Shown here: piece after piece, positions 45,277 to 54,171 of the stretch
Layout of the letters: each line of letters begins with the position of its first letter
Position numbering within the stretch: position 1 is the stretch's first letter
DNA from: Caldalkalibacillus thermarum
GTDB lineage: Bacteria; Bacillota; Bacilli; Caldalkalibacillales; Caldalkalibacillaceae
Reading direction: 5' to 3'
DNA: 64,000 bases
Assembly (NCBI RefSeq): GCF_014644735.1
Contig: NZ_BMKZ01000004.1
Coordinates: 48,041-112,040, forward strand
Position numbers and translations under genes: made by a program
The notes under the pieces: model-generated
Database searches by the model: none
Told to the model about the DNA's origin: nothing
Seen by the model: the letters and a program-made list of their open reading frames with translations, nothing else

Positions 45277-45979
45277 GGTCACGCGCATCCACTTGCTTTT
45301 AACGGTTGTGTTGCTGTGTGCAGGGTATTTGTTAGCCTATTCATACAACTATACCAAGGAGCTTGCACTGGAGCAGGAGGAATCTTCCAAGTCAGTGGCA
45401 CACTGGGAAGCTGAAGATCAACTCAGGGAGAAACTGATCGATGCCCAAAAAGAAAACGTGCAACTGGAAGAACGGTTAAGGGAATTACAGTTTCAAGTCA
45501 GCGAAAAGGAAGAAGAGATGTCCCAGATGGAGAGTAAATTGGCTGAAATTTACTCAGAGCTCGAATCTTACCGTCTTTTGGCCGGTCTGATAGAAGCAAA
45601 AGGGCCTGGTGTGATCGTAACCTTGGATGACCAGGACTATGCCGATGAGGCGCTTGATCCCAATGACTATATTGTCCATGAGCAGGATGTTCGCGGTGTT
45701 GTTAATGAATTGTTTGCTGCTGGTGCAGAGGGGGTTAGCATTAACGGTCAGCGTTTTGTCCAGACAACCGCTATTCGCTGTGTAGGGCCGACGATTATTG
45801 TCAATGGGATCAAGTCAAGTGCCCCCTTTCAAATTGCAGCTGTAGGTGACCCTGACGTTTTATACCAGGCGCTCCATCTTCCAGGAGGATATGTGGAGCT
45901 GCTCCAATCGTGGGGCATCACCGTCACAGTTGAGAAACAGGATGAGATTATTTTACCTGCCTACGTAGGGGAGTTGTAA
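45254..45979 (+). CDS. DUF881 protein, first copy (YlxW/YlxX type)
   Basis: A membrane helix (about 12-30) is followed by a coiled coil (about 50-105) and a DUF881 domain (about 115-235) with GPGVIVTLDD, VHEQDVRGVVNELFAAGAEGVSING and AIRCVGPTIIVNG. Function is unknown; members occur in Firmicute dcw clusters before ftsA, suggesting a division or envelope role. The product has 241 residues, and the stop is followed immediately by the second copy. Confidence 0.82.
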   Translation: MKKSIAIKVTRIHLLLTVVLLCAGYLLAYSYNYTKELALEQEESSKSVAHWEAEDQLREKLIDAQKENVQLEERLRELQFQVSEKEEEMSQMESKLAEIYSELESYRLLAGLIEAKGPGVIVTLDDQDYADEALDPNDYIVHEQDVRGVVNELFAAGAEGVSINGQRFVQTTAIRCVGPTIIVNGIKSSAPFQIAAVGDPDVLYQALHLPGGYVELLQSWGITVTVEKQDEIILPAYVGEL

Positions 45980-46699
45980 ATGACCAGGGATCTCAAGGTG
46001 GTGTTAACCTTTACTTTTGTCTGCTTTATTTTGGGGCTGATGGTTGCTGTTCAATATGCTTCCACTTCCCTTCCAGAGGAAAGAGAAACCAGAGGGTTAA
46101 ATGATTTGCGTCTGGAGCTGAAAAAAGAACGGGAGCGATCCCAAGCCCTGCTCGAAGAAATTGCGAAATACAATCAACTGTTACAGCAGTATGAAAGGTC
46201 CCTCGCTCAGGATCAAGATCCCTTAGAGGTCATGGAGAAAGAACGTTTAAGGCTCAGGGAAATGATTGGCCTGGAAGAGGTGCAGGGCAAAGGATTCATC
46301 ATCCGCATTGAACAGAGGGAGCTTGAGGGGAAAGAAGCTTATGAATTTGATCCGGTTATCTACGATGAAGATCTCCGCTTAATTGTGAATGAGTTAAATG
46401 CTTATGGTGCAGAAGCGATTGCGATTAATGGGCAGCGCATTATTGCCACTTCAGCGATCCGCAATGTCCAAGACAGGATCTTGATCAATACCATTCCTGT
46501 CTCCCCTCCATATGAGATTAAAGTCATCGGCGATCCTTCCACGCTGATCCCGGCCCTGAAGCTGGCTGGATTGGAAGAATACTTTGATATGGTCAGTCAT
46601 CATGTCACCTTCGAAGAAAAGGCACTACTGACGGTTCCTGCTTATTCCCAGAGCATTGAATTTCAATTCCTGAAGCCTGTTAAGGAGGACAATAGATGA
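45980..46699 (+). CDS. DUF881 protein, second copy (YlxW/YlxX type)
   Basis: A paralogue of the upstream gene with the same plan: membrane helix (about 7-26), coiled coil (about 35-80) and DUF881 domain (about 90-230; GKGFIIRIEQRE, LRLIVNELNAYGAEAIAINGQRI, AIRNVQDRILIN). At 239 residues it is almost the same length, which points to an old tandem duplication. It overlaps sbp by 4 bases. Confidence 0.82.
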   Translation: MTRDLKVVLTFTFVCFILGLMVAVQYASTSLPEERETRGLNDLRLELKKERERSQALLEEIAKYNQLLQQYERSLAQDQDPLEVMEKERLRLREMIGLEEVQGKGFIIRIEQRELEGKEAYEFDPVIYDEDLRLIVNELNAYGAEAIAINGQRIIATSAIRNVQDRILINTIPVSPPYEIKVIGDPSTLIPALKLAGLEEYFDMVSHHVTFEEKALLTVPAYSQSIEFQFLKPVKEDNR

Positions 46700-47049
46700 A
46701 GTGGCTTCCTGTTCTCGGTTTGGTTGTCGGTATTTTGCTAGGGCTGACTTCAAACCTAACCGTTCCCCCGGCTTATGCCAACTACTTGTCTATCGCCGTT
46801 TTGGCAGCTTTGGATACGCTGTTTGGAGGGTTGAGAGCCTATCTCCAATCGGCTTTTGATATTGAGGTTTTTGTTTCCGGTTTTTTCTTTAACACGCTCT
46901 TGGCTGTAGGCTTAGCCTTCTTGGGCGTGCATCTTGGTATTGATTTGTATTTGGCCGCCATTTTTGCTTTCGGTGTGCGCCTGTTTAATAACATTGCTGT
47001 GATTCGCCGTATCTTGCTCAACAAACGGGCGGGGAAGCCTTCCGTGTAG
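46696..47049 (+). CDS. sbp: Small basic membrane protein Sbp
   Basis: A 117-residue protein with three or four membrane helices (about 5-22, 28-50, 58-80, 82-100), characteristic DTLFGGLRAYLQ and FGVRLFNNIAVIRR segments, and a basic C-terminus (DUF1290). The function is unknown; the position just before ftsA is conserved in Bacillus. The start overlaps the preceding stop codon (ATGA). Confidence 0.88.
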   Translation: MKWLPVLGLVVGILLGLTSNLTVPPAYANYLSIAVLAALDTLFGGLRAYLQSAFDIEVFVSGFFFNTLLAVGLAFLGVHLGIDLYLAAIFAFGVRLFNNIAVIRRILLNKRAGKPSV

Positions 47050-47093
47050 GGGTCGGCTGTTGCTTCAAAAAAAGAGAAAAAAGTTTGAATAAA

Positions 47094-47123
47094 AAAGGGA
47101 AATGGCTAAAAGATGTTGAATTA
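47094..47123 (+). promoter_or_regulatory. Candidate SigmaH promoter for ftsAZ
   Basis: AAAGGGAAA (47094-47102) and GTTGAATTA (47115-47123), 12 bases apart, match the SigmaH consensus RnAGGAwWW / RnnGAATww with one mismatch. A SigmaH promoter for ftsAZ is established in B. subtilis at the start of sporulation. Confidence 0.5.
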
Positions 47124-47146
47124 AAAATGTATATGGTATAAATCTG

Positions 47147-47155
47147 TGATACAAT
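47147..47155 (+). promoter_or_regulatory. Candidate extended -10 promoter for ftsAZ
   Basis: TGATACAAT combines the TGn extension with TACAAT, about 70 bases before ftsA. No good -35 is seen, as is usual for extended -10 promoters. Confidence 0.4.
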
Positions 47156-47226
47156 GTTGATATATTGATCTGGTTTTATTGAACTGTGAAACGCTGGGAC
47201 GATCATGTCAGAGGAGGTGCGACAGC

Positions 47227-48498
47227 ATGAATAGCAACGGTTATGTTGTCAGTTTAGATATAGGAACATCCTTGGTACGGGTTATTATAGGCGAACTGGC
47301 TAACAACACGATTAATATTGTTGGTGTAGGCACAAGTCCTTCCGAGGGCATAAAAAAAGGATCCATTGTTGACATAGATCTAACCGTTCAATCTATCCGC
47401 CGGGCAGTGGATAATGCGGAAAGGATGGTCGGCTTATCCATACAAGATGTTTTTGTGGGTATAGCAGGGAATCATATCCAGCTGCTTCCTAGTAAAGGGG
47501 TTGTTGCTGTCTCCAGCCCTGACCGAGAAATCGGGGAAGAAGATATCAACCGGGTCATAGATGCTTCAAAAGTGATGGCGCTTCCTCCAGAGCGAGAAAT
47601 AATTGATGTGGTGCCCAAACAATTTATTGTAGACGGTCTGGAGGAAATTACTGATCCCCGTGGAATGATAGGTGTCCGCCTGGAGATGGAAGGCACCATT
47701 ATTACCGGGTCAAAAACAGCGATACATAACCTTGTCCGCTGTGTTGAACGGGCGGGTTTGTCGGTAGCGGGAATCTTTTTACAACCTTTGGCTACCAGCA
47801 CGATCGCCCTGTCCAAAGATGAGAAAGCACTGGGGATTGTATTGGTTGATATTGGGGCGGGCCAAATGACCGTTTCCGTCTTTGAGCAAGGAACATTAAT
47901 CAATACCACGGTTATTCCAGTAGGTGGAGAGTATATTACCAATGATATTGCCATCGGTTTAAAAACGCAAAGTAATGTTGCCGAGCAAATAAAAGTGAAA
48001 CATGGCTGCGCCCTCATTGACGAGGCATTAGAAGAGGAAACATTTTCCGTGCCCCGCATTGGCAGTGGTACATTTAAAGAATTTAATCAAGTGGATTTGG
48101 CCCATATTATTGAACCTCGCTTGGCAGAAATGTTTGAGCTTGTTCAAAAGGAAGTTAAGCGAATGGGTTACTCAGAGGTGCCTGGCGGATATGTATTAAC
48201 AGGTGGCGTAACGGCCATGCCCGGCGTATTGGAATTGGCCAAAGATGTTTTTCAAAATGCTGTTCGAATTGCGGTACCCGATTATATCGGGGTCCGGGAA
48301 CCCCATTATACCGCTGCGGTGGGTATTATTAAGTATGCATTTCAAAACATGCGACAATCTGAAAAAGAAGTGGCCGTAGCGTCAGCAGCAAAACCGAATC
48401 AACGGCCAACAAGTCAAGAGTCTCAGCCAACGACACGGCCAGCTTACAAACAAAGTGTAAAAGAAAAGTTTAAAAACTGGTTTAAGGAGTTTATTTAA
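47227..48498 (+). CDS. ftsA: Cell division protein FtsA
   Basis: FtsA is the actin-like protein that tethers FtsZ to the membrane. The 423-residue product has the ATPase phosphate loops VVSLDIGTSLVRVIIG and VLVDIGAGQMTVSVFEQG, GGYVLTGGVTAMPGV (adenosine motif) and a C-terminal amphipathic membrane-targeting helix (EKFKNWFKEFI). ATG 47227 follows AGAGGAGGTG. It is 42 bases before ftsZ. Confidence 0.96.
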   Translation: MNSNGYVVSLDIGTSLVRVIIGELANNTINIVGVGTSPSEGIKKGSIVDIDLTVQSIRRAVDNAERMVGLSIQDVFVGIAGNHIQLLPSKGVVAVSSPDREIGEEDINRVIDASKVMALPPEREIIDVVPKQFIVDGLEEITDPRGMIGVRLEMEGTIITGSKTAIHNLVRCVERAGLSVAGIFLQPLATSTIALSKDEKALGIVLVDIGAGQMTVSVFEQGTLINTTVIPVGGEYITNDIAIGLKTQSNVAEQIKVKHGCALIDEALEEETFSVPRIGSGTFKEFNQVDLAHIIEPRLAEMFELVQKEVKRMGYSEVPGGYVLTGGVTAMPGVLELAKDVFQNAVRIAVPDYIGVREPHYTAAVGIIKYAFQNMRQSEKEVAVASAAKPNQRPTSQESQPTTRPAYKQSVKEKFKNWFKEFI

Positions 48499-48540
48499 GT
48501 CATAAAGTCTAAAAGTGGGACAAGTTAGGGGGAGCAAGCT

Positions 48541-49662
48541 ATGTTAGAGTTTGATATGGAAACTCAACAATTGGCACGTATAAAAGTGATCGGTGTTGGT
48601 GGTGGCGGCAGCAACGCTGTCAACCGCATGATTGAAAGTGGTGTACAAGGTGTTGAGTTTATTACGGTGAATACGGACGCCCAAGCACTGCAATTGTCAA
48701 AGGCAGAACACCGCTTGCAAATTGGTGCCAAACTGACGCGCGGTTTAGGAGCAGGCGCCAATCCGGAAGTAGGGAAAAAGGCAGCGGAGGAAAGCCGGGA
48801 ACAAATAGAAAATGTTCTTAAAGGTGCCGATATGGTTTTTGTCACAGCTGGCATGGGCGGTGGCACAGGAACGGGTGCTGCCCCTGTCATAGCAGAAGTG
48901 GCCAAGGAATTGGGCGCGTTGACTGTCGGCGTTGTCACTCGTCCGTTTACCTTTGAAGGTCGGCGCCGTGCTGTTCATGCCAATCAGGGCATCGAAAATT
49001 TGAAGCAAAAAGTGGACACGCTGATTGTGATTCCCAATGACCGCCTGTTGGAGATTGTAGATAAAAACACTCCAATGCTGGAAGCATTCAGAGAAGCGGA
49101 CAATGTGTTGCGCCAGGGCGTACAGGGAATTTCTGATCTGATTGCCGTGCCCGGCTTGATCAACCTGGACTTTGCTGATGTGAAAACCATTATGACCGAA
49201 AAAGGGTCAGCACTCATGGGCATTGGTGTGGCTTCCGGTGAAAATCGCGCCGTGGAAGCAGCTAAGAAAGCCACCTGCTCACCACTTTTAGAATCTTCAA
49301 TTGAAGGAGCTAAAGGGGTGCTGATGAACATTACAGGGGGAACGAATCTGTCCCTCTATGAAGTAAATGAAGCAGCTGATATTGTTGCCGCTTCTTCTGA
49401 TGCGGAAGTGAACATGATTTTCGGCGCGGTGATTAATGAAGACTTAAAGGATGAGATTGTGGTCACGGTTATTGCGACGGGATTTGACGAAGAGGTGCAA
49501 ACCAACCGCTCACAGCCTGGTTTATCAAAGCAGCGGATGCCTATCAACAGCTCAAGTCATCGTACGGAACCCAAGGAAGACATCCATGCAGTCAATGCCA
49601 CATACAATGAGAATGACTTGGATATTCCTACCTTCCTACGCAATCGTAACCGGCGCAGATAA
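48541..49662 (+). CDS. ftsZ: Cell division protein FtsZ
   Basis: FtsZ is the tubulin-like GTPase that forms the division ring. The 373-residue product shows [13 protein letters not shown], the GTP signature [16 protein letters not shown] (about 104-119), the T7 catalytic loop [11 protein letters not shown] (about 207), a variable linker (about 315-355) and the C-terminal peptide [15 protein letters not shown] that binds FtsA, SepF and other partners. Confidence 0.98.
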   Translation: MLEFDMETQQLARIKVIGVGGGGSNAVNRMIESGVQGVEFITVNTDAQALQLSKAEHRLQIGAKLTRGLGAGANPEVGKKAAEESREQIENVLKGADMVFVTAGMGGGTGTGAAPVIAEVAKELGALTVGVVTRPFTFEGRRRAVHANQGIENLKQKVDTLIVIPNDRLLEIVDKNTPMLEAFREADNVLRQGVQGISDLIAVPGLINLDFADVKTIMTEKGSALMGIGVASGENRAVEAAKKATCSPLLESSIEGAKGVLMNITGGTNLSLYEVNEAADIVAASSDAEVNMIFGAVINEDLKDEIVVTVIATGFDEEVQTNRSQPGLSKQRMPINSSSHRTEPKEDIHAVNATYNENDLDIPTFLRNRNRRR

Positions 49663-49720
49663 GTCTATAAGGTCATTGCGGCAAATAAATAAGCCGGTAA
49701 CAGATTAATATCTGATTTAT

Positions 49721-49770
49721 GGGGCTGTCCCAAAAGAGTTTTTTAACTCTCTTTGGGTAACGGCCCCATT
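49721..49770 (+). terminator. Hairpin after ftsZ
   Basis: GGGGCTGTCCCAAAAGAGTT and AACTCTCTTTGGG...GGCCCC form a long imperfect stem around TTTT, followed by ATTTTC. It closes the ftsAZ transcript. Confidence 0.75.
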
Positions 49771-49816
49771 TTCATTAAAGAGAGGGAACTAAGAGAGTGA
49801 ACACAACCAGGCTCTG

Positions 49817-50587
49817 GTGAATAAGTTAATATGGGCAAACACCTATGATGAGGAGCTGATCATTGTTGTGTGGCATTACGGGAAGAGGGCCAAACATTTA
49901 AACGGCCGTGTTTTGGACAGTTCCAAGGCCAAACAATTTCATTTGCAAAGGGAATCCCTCTATGCCGAAGGATTCGATTACACCCTTGCTAATGAAGTGA
50001 CCACTGAACTGATCAACCGGTTTGTTGTCTATGACAAACGACAAACCGGCAGACAGCGGCATCTCTTTTTCGGCGCTGCAACAGCGGAGGGGGTTGTGCA
50101 CTTTATTGACCAGCTGACAGAGGGGGTTGAAGTACGGATCATTATCAAAGGAAGGCCGGGATCGGGTAAATCGACCATGCTGAAGAGACTGGCCCAAAAA
50201 GCAGAGGAGCAAGGCCTGGAGGCAGAGGTGTATCACTGCGGTTTTGATCCCAACAGCTTGGATATGGTCATTCTGCCCCAATTAAAGGTGGCCATTGTGG
50301 ATGGTACCGCTCCCCATGAGTTGGAGCCTGACAGGCCTGAAGATGAGATTGTAGATATGTACACCTGTTGCTTTACCAAGGATATTGACCAGCTTTACGC
50401 CTCTGAGTTACAAGAATTGGGCACCTTGTACAAAGCCCATGCCAAGCAGGGCATTGGCTGCTTGGCTGAGGCGAGAAAATACAGAGAAGAATTAAGAGAG
50501 ATTTATCAGCAGGCAATGGACCATGAGCTGGCCAACCGGAAACTGGAGTGGCTGTCCCGCACCCTTTTAAAGGTTTCTTGTTCATGA
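49817..50587 (+). CDS. P-loop ATPase domain protein, probably 5'-truncated
   Basis: The clear domain is a P-loop NTPase at about 80-255: FFGAATAEGVVHFIDQL, Walker A GRPGSGKSTMLKRLA (about 113), YHCGFDPNSLDMVILPQL and AIVDGTAPHELEPDRP. As I recall, a Bacillus family of about 360 residues (PRK06851-like, function unknown) has two such domains in tandem. Residues 1-78 here resemble the linker after the first domain, so the N-terminal domain seems lost. GTG 49817 has no good Shine-Dalgarno and follows the ftsZ terminator by about 50 bases. It may be a relic. Confidence 0.6.
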   Translation: MNKLIWANTYDEELIIVVWHYGKRAKHLNGRVLDSSKAKQFHLQRESLYAEGFDYTLANEVTTELINRFVVYDKRQTGRQRHLFFGAATAEGVVHFIDQLTEGVEVRIIIKGRPGSGKSTMLKRLAQKAEEQGLEAEVYHCGFDPNSLDMVILPQLKVAIVDGTAPHELEPDRPEDEIVDMYTCCFTKDIDQLYASELQELGTLYKAHAKQGIGCLAEARKYREELREIYQQAMDHELANRKLEWLSRTLLKVSCS

Positions 50588-50593
50588 TATAAT
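50585..50593 (+). promoter_or_regulatory. Extended -10 promoter before the thioesterase
   Basis: TGATATAAT (TGn plus perfect TATAAT) lies at the end of the ATPase gene, about 60 bases before the thioesterase start. The -35 region (TTTTAA, 50565-50570) is weak. Confidence 0.5.
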
Positions 50594-50653
50594 TTCTCAG
50601 TGGGACCATACTGATTGACCCTGTACTCATACCAGCAAAAGGAGAAATGGATC

Positions 50654-51157
50654 TTGAACCGCGAACGCCGTTCCATGAATGTCTCCCGCACTGTTCTGAC
50701 CAAGATTGTTTTGCCTGGAGACACGAATAATCATAATACATTGTTTGGCGGCTTATTGATGAAGTATATTGATGAAGTGGCGGCCATTGCCGCAAAACGC
50801 CATACCCAACGGGATATTGTGACAGCATCCATTGACGGGGTTCATTTTCACAAGCCTATTTTAAGCGGGCATATTGTCACCCTTGAAGCATACGTTTCCT
50901 CTGTGGGTCACACTTCTGTGGAAGTGTTTGTCAAGATTATGACCGAGGATTTCCGCTCAAACGAACAAACGATAGCGGCCACATCATTTTTAACCTTTGT
51001 AGCCCTTGATGAACATGGCAAGCCGGCCCCGGTGCCTGAGGTCTATCCTGAGACAGAGGAGCAAAAGTTTGTGTTCAAGGACCGCCATGCCCGGCGGGAG
51101 GCAAGACAGAAGAAGCGTATTGAAACAAATAAACTGATTAAAGCCCTTGGATCATAA
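50654..51157 (+). CDS. Hotdog-fold acyl-CoA thioesterase (YkhA-like)
   Basis: This 167-residue protein belongs to the BFIT/YciA-type acyl-CoA hydrolases. It has LPGDTNNHNTLFGGLLMKYIDEVAAIAAKRH, with the Asn, Gly and Asp residues of the active site, and TASIDGVHFHKPILSGHIV. A basic C-terminal tail (KDRHARREARQKKRIE) is typical of the Bacillus homologue. TTG 50654 is 9 bases after GGAG; ATG 50675 is an alternative. It ends at a terminator shared with argS. Confidence 0.85.
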   Translation: MNRERRSMNVSRTVLTKIVLPGDTNNHNTLFGGLLMKYIDEVAAIAAKRHTQRDIVTASIDGVHFHKPILSGHIVTLEAYVSSVGHTSVEVFVKIMTEDFRSNEQTIAATSFLTFVALDEHGKPAPVPEVYPETEEQKFVFKDRHARREARQKKRIETNKLIKALGS

Positions 51158-51174
51158 CCGTCCAAGGGCTTTAA
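51140..51174. terminator. Convergent terminator between thioesterase and argS
   Basis: AAAGCCCTTGGA pairs with TCCAAGGGCTTT, giving a symmetrical stem with T's on the plus side and A's before it. It includes the last thioesterase codons. Confidence 0.8.
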
Positions 51175-51211
51175 TTCATAAACACAAAGCTAGGCTATGT
51201 GAAATAACGGA

Positions 51212-52906
51212 TCAAATTTCCTCAGGGGCCTCGATGGTCAGCATAGACAAGCCGTGTCTGAGAACAAGGGCAATTTTGCGGCACAGAGCGAGTTTGGCCC
51301 GCTGTTCGTCCTGATCATCCACAAAAATGCGTTCTTCGGCATAGAAGCGGTTAAACAGCTGACAGAGATCCAGCAGGTACTTGGCGATCTGGGAGGGGTC
51401 ATCTTTTTTCACTGTTTCCACCAAGACAGAGGGATATTGATACAATGTATAGATAATTTCCCATACTAAGGGTTGTTCATAGAAGGGATGGGGGACAGGT
51501 TTGATCTCCATATCCCCTGCACGGCGCAACAGGCTGCAAATTCTTGCATGGGTGTACTGGACATAGGGCCCCGTTTTTCCTTCAAAATTGAAGGCCTCGT
51601 CCCATTTAAAGTTTACTTCACGGGTACGGTGCTGCTTGAGATCGTTAAAGACAATGGCACCGATGCCAACCGCTTTGGCAACTTCAGCTTTGTTGGGCAG
51701 GGTGGGGTTCTTTTGGTTAATAATCTCTTCCGCTTTCTTGATGGCTTGCTCAAGGACTTCGTTGAGCAGCACGCCTTTGCCCTTGCGGGTGGAACCAATT
51801 TCCCCCTCAATTTTCATAACCCCGAAGTCGATGTGATGGCAGCGCTTGGCGAACTCATAGCCCATCCGCTCCAAAACGGCAAACACTTGTTGGAAATGGA
51901 GGGATTGACGCTGATCGACCACATATAAAATTTTCTCCGGATTGAAGCGCTCGTAGCGGTACAGGGCTGCTGCGATATCCCTGGTGGCATAAATGGAAGC
52001 CCCGTCACTCTTTTTAATAATGCAAGGGGGAATATTGTAATCATCCAGGCGCACCACCAGCGCCCCTTCACTCTCTTCCAGCAACCCTTTAGCTTGGAGC
52101 TCTTCTATAACTTCCTCCATTTTTTCCCCGTAATAACTTTCTCCCAGATAGTGGTCAAAAGTGACGCCCAGCAAACGGTAAATCTTTTCAAATTCTTTTA
52201 AGCTCTCCTCTTTAAACCATTGCCAGAGACGGACAGCTTGCTCATCGCCGTCTTCAAGCTTTTTAAACCAGAGCCGCCCTTCTTCTTCCAACTCGGGATT
52301 TTTTTCCGCCTCTTCATGAAACTTCACATAAAGATGTACCAGTTCCGTGAGGGGATCAGCCTTGATTTTTTCATCGTCACCCCATTTAAAATAGGCGGCT
52401 AAAAGCTTGCCAAACTGGGTTCCCCAGTCCCCGAGATGATTCATACGCTCCACTTGGTAGCCCAGCGCAGCATAGGTATTGGCCAGGGCCTGGCCAATCA
52501 TGGTTGAACGGATGTGGTAGAGTTTAAAATGTTTGGCAATATTGGGAGAGGAATACTCAACCACCACGGTTTTGTTGGCCCCGATTTGATAATCGGCCAG
52601 TTGATCCCTGACACTTGAGGCCAGCACTTGTTCAGCCAGCTGCTGACGGTCGAAAAAGAAATTGAGGTAAGGACCTGCTGCTTCCACTTTTGAAAAACCT
52701 GCTGCAGCCAGGTTTGCTGCTGACAGTTTGCCGGCCAATTCTCCTGCAATCAGGGCTGGTGACTTTTTGAAGTGTTTAGCCAATTGAAAACAGGGAAAAG
52801 CGAGATCTCCCTGCTCTCTGGAAGGGGGCGTCTCCAGCACGGAGAAAATCTGTTGCTCATCTAAATCAAGAAGCGGTTTTAAGAGCTTGACAACTTGTTT
52901 TTTCAT
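51212..52906 (-). CDS. argS: Arginyl-tRNA synthetase
   Basis: A class I synthetase of 564 residues. The N-terminal Add1 domain holds LKPLLDLDEQQIFSVLETPPS; the HIGH-like motif is SSPNIAKHFKLYHIRSTMIG (about 115-134). The KMSKS region is replaced by IGSTRKGKGVLLNEVLEQA, as in many ArgRS. A C-terminal anticodon-binding domain ends in LCRKIALVLRHGLSMLTIEAPEEI. ATG 52906 follows TAGGAGG. It is the only minus-strand gene between ftsZ and ileS, so it is probably a local rearrangement. Confidence 0.95.
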   Translation of the reverse strand: MKKQVVKLLKPLLDLDEQQIFSVLETPPSREQGDLAFPCFQLAKHFKKSPALIAGELAGKLSAANLAAAGFSKVEAAGPYLNFFFDRQQLAEQVLASSVRDQLADYQIGANKTVVVEYSSPNIAKHFKLYHIRSTMIGQALANTYAALGYQVERMNHLGDWGTQFGKLLAAYFKWGDDEKIKADPLTELVHLYVKFHEEAEKNPELEEEGRLWFKKLEDGDEQAVRLWQWFKEESLKEFEKIYRLLGVTFDHYLGESYYGEKMEEVIEELQAKGLLEESEGALVVRLDDYNIPPCIIKKSDGASIYATRDIAAALYRYERFNPEKILYVVDQRQSLHFQQVFAVLERMGYEFAKRCHHIDFGVMKIEGEIGSTRKGKGVLLNEVLEQAIKKAEEIINQKNPTLPNKAEVAKAVGIGAIVFNDLKQHRTREVNFKWDEAFNFEGKTGPYVQYTHARICSLLRRAGDMEIKPVPHPFYEQPLVWEIIYTLYQYPSVLVETVKKDDPSQIAKYLLDLCQLFNRFYAEERIFVDDQDEQRAKLALCRKIALVLRHGLSMLTIEAPEEI

Positions 52907-52926
52907 GTTCGTTTGCCTCCTAAACT

Positions 52927-52960
52927 TTAAAACCCCTCGCCTGAGTCATGGCAAGAGGTT
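52927..52960 (-). terminator. Terminator-like hairpin in the argS leader
   Basis: Read on the minus strand, AACCTCTTGCC and GGCGAGGGGTT form a stem followed by TTAAA. It lies between the predicted argS promoter and the argS ribosome-binding site. I see no T-box motif, so if it is an attenuator the mechanism is unknown. Confidence 0.5.
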
Positions 52961-52999
52961 GCATCATCTGCTATGTAGCGGACTAGAGCGGTTCGCTTC

Positions 53000-53030
53000 C
53001 TATTATACTGAACTGAATGCACCAAAATCA
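53000..53030 (-). promoter_or_regulatory. SigmaA-like promoter for argS
   Basis: On the minus strand TTGATT and TATAAT (inside the plus-strand ATTATA near 53000-53005) are about 18 bases apart, roughly 95 bases upstream of argS. Confidence 0.55.
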
Positions 53031-53100
53031 AGTCTACTGGTTCATTGGTTGTTCTAAACTGGCCAGATTCAGCATAGATTAACTAGTGTTTACGGGATTG

Positions 53101-53190
53101 TTCGACAACGAATGTCGCCCTTTTTTGCTAAAAAAAGTGTGAGAGAGATGGCAATATTCAACAGCTTCTGAACAAAAGTTAAGCTATACT
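53101..53190 (+). promoter_or_regulatory. spoIIG promoter with Spo0A boxes
   Basis: TTCGACAA at 53101-53108 is the exact reverse complement of the 0A-box TTGTCGAA. A poorer opposite-strand site follows (TGTCGCC, 53114). TTCAACA at 53157-53163 is a one-mismatch 0A-box overlapping the -35 position. TATACT at 53185-53190 is the -10. The long spacing (about 22 bases) and box positions near -90 and -40 follow the B. subtilis spoIIG promoter, which is SigmaA plus Spo0A~P dependent. Confidence 0.65.
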
Positions 53191-53220
53191 GGATTCATCT
53201 TGGTTTAAGGGAGACCGGAC

Positions 53221-54171
53221 ATGCAGCTGTATCTGGACCTGATCTGGTTCTTAAATTTCTGCATTGATTATTTGCTCCTCTGGTTAACGGCCGTCTTACG
53301 GAAACTGGAATGTAAAAAATGGAGATTGGCTCTGGCTTCGTTTCTTGGATCCAGTTATGTTTTGTTCCTATTTGTTCCTCCTTTGCAAAGCTATTATACC
53401 TTCTGGATTAAAATGCTCTTTTCTGTTGTCATTGTTTATGTTGCCTTTGGATTTGGCAGCATGCAAAGATTTGTCAAATCTTTTTTTACATTTTACTTTG
53501 TTTCGTTTGTCAGCGGCGGAGGCCTCTTGGCCGTTCATTATATTTTGCAGAGCAATCACCAGCTGCTAAAGGGCATGGTGGCTACCCAGTCTGGCGGATA
53601 CGGAGACCTGATTTCCTGGCTATTTGTTGCTGTTGGTTTTCCAATTATGTACTGGTTTAGCCGCAGCCAATGGCAGTCTATTGAACGGACAAAATTAAAG
53701 GAACAGGTGCTCGTCCAGGTTCAAGTGAAAGTCGGTGGTCAGCATGTGAACTGTCAAGGGCTAGTAGATACAGGAAACCAGCTGTATGAACCGTTTACAA
53801 AAAAACCGGTTATGATCATGGAGGCAGAGGTACTGAAGGCGGTGATGCCCCGCAAGCTGTTAGAGGCAGTTCAGGAAGGCAGGGCGGTATATGAGTGGGA
53901 TAAGCTTGAGGTTCCCAATCTCTGGCTGGCACGCCTGTCATTGATTCCTTACCGGGGGGTGGGTCAGGGGATGGAGATGATGCTGGCCTTTAAACCGGAT
54001 GAAGTGACCATTATCACCTCTCTAGGGTGCTTTCAAACCAAGCAGGTCTTAATCGGCATCAATGACCAGCCGCTGGCTGCCGACGGTTTGTTTCAGGCCA
54101 TCGTTCATCCAGATCTTATTGGTTCGGGTCAAAAGACAAGGACACAGTTCAGGGAGGCGATAAAATGCTGA
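53221..54171 (+). CDS. spoIIGA: Sporulation sigma-E factor processing peptidase
   Basis: SpoIIGA is the membrane aspartic protease that removes the SigmaE pro-sequence at the asymmetric septum. The 316-residue product has an N-terminal membrane half with about five helices (1-145) and a cytoplasmic retropepsin-like domain with the catalytic motif [13 protein letters not shown] (about 181-193). It starts at ATG 53221 after AAGGGAGA, and its stop overlaps the sigE start by 7 bases, so protease and substrate are coupled. Confidence 0.94.
   Translation: MQLYLDLIWFLNFCIDYLLLWLTAVLRKLECKKWRLALASFLGSSYVLFLFVPPLQSYYTFWIKMLFSVVIVYVAFGFGSMQRFVKSFFTFYFVSFVSGGGLLAVHYILQSNHQLLKGMVATQSGGYGDLISWLFVAVGFPIMYWFSRSQWQSIERTKLKEQVLVQVQVKVGGQHVNCQGLVDTGNQLYEPFTKKPVMIMEAEVLKAVMPRKLLEAVQEGRAVYEWDKLEVPNLWLARLSLIPYRGVGQGMEMMLAFKPDEVTIITSLGCFQTKQVLIGINDQPLAADGLFQAIVHPDLIGSGQKTRTQFREAIKC

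Noticed and set aside
51254..51928. Long plus-strand frames opposite argS
   Set aside because: They are shadows of argS, whose motifs are clear on the minus strand.
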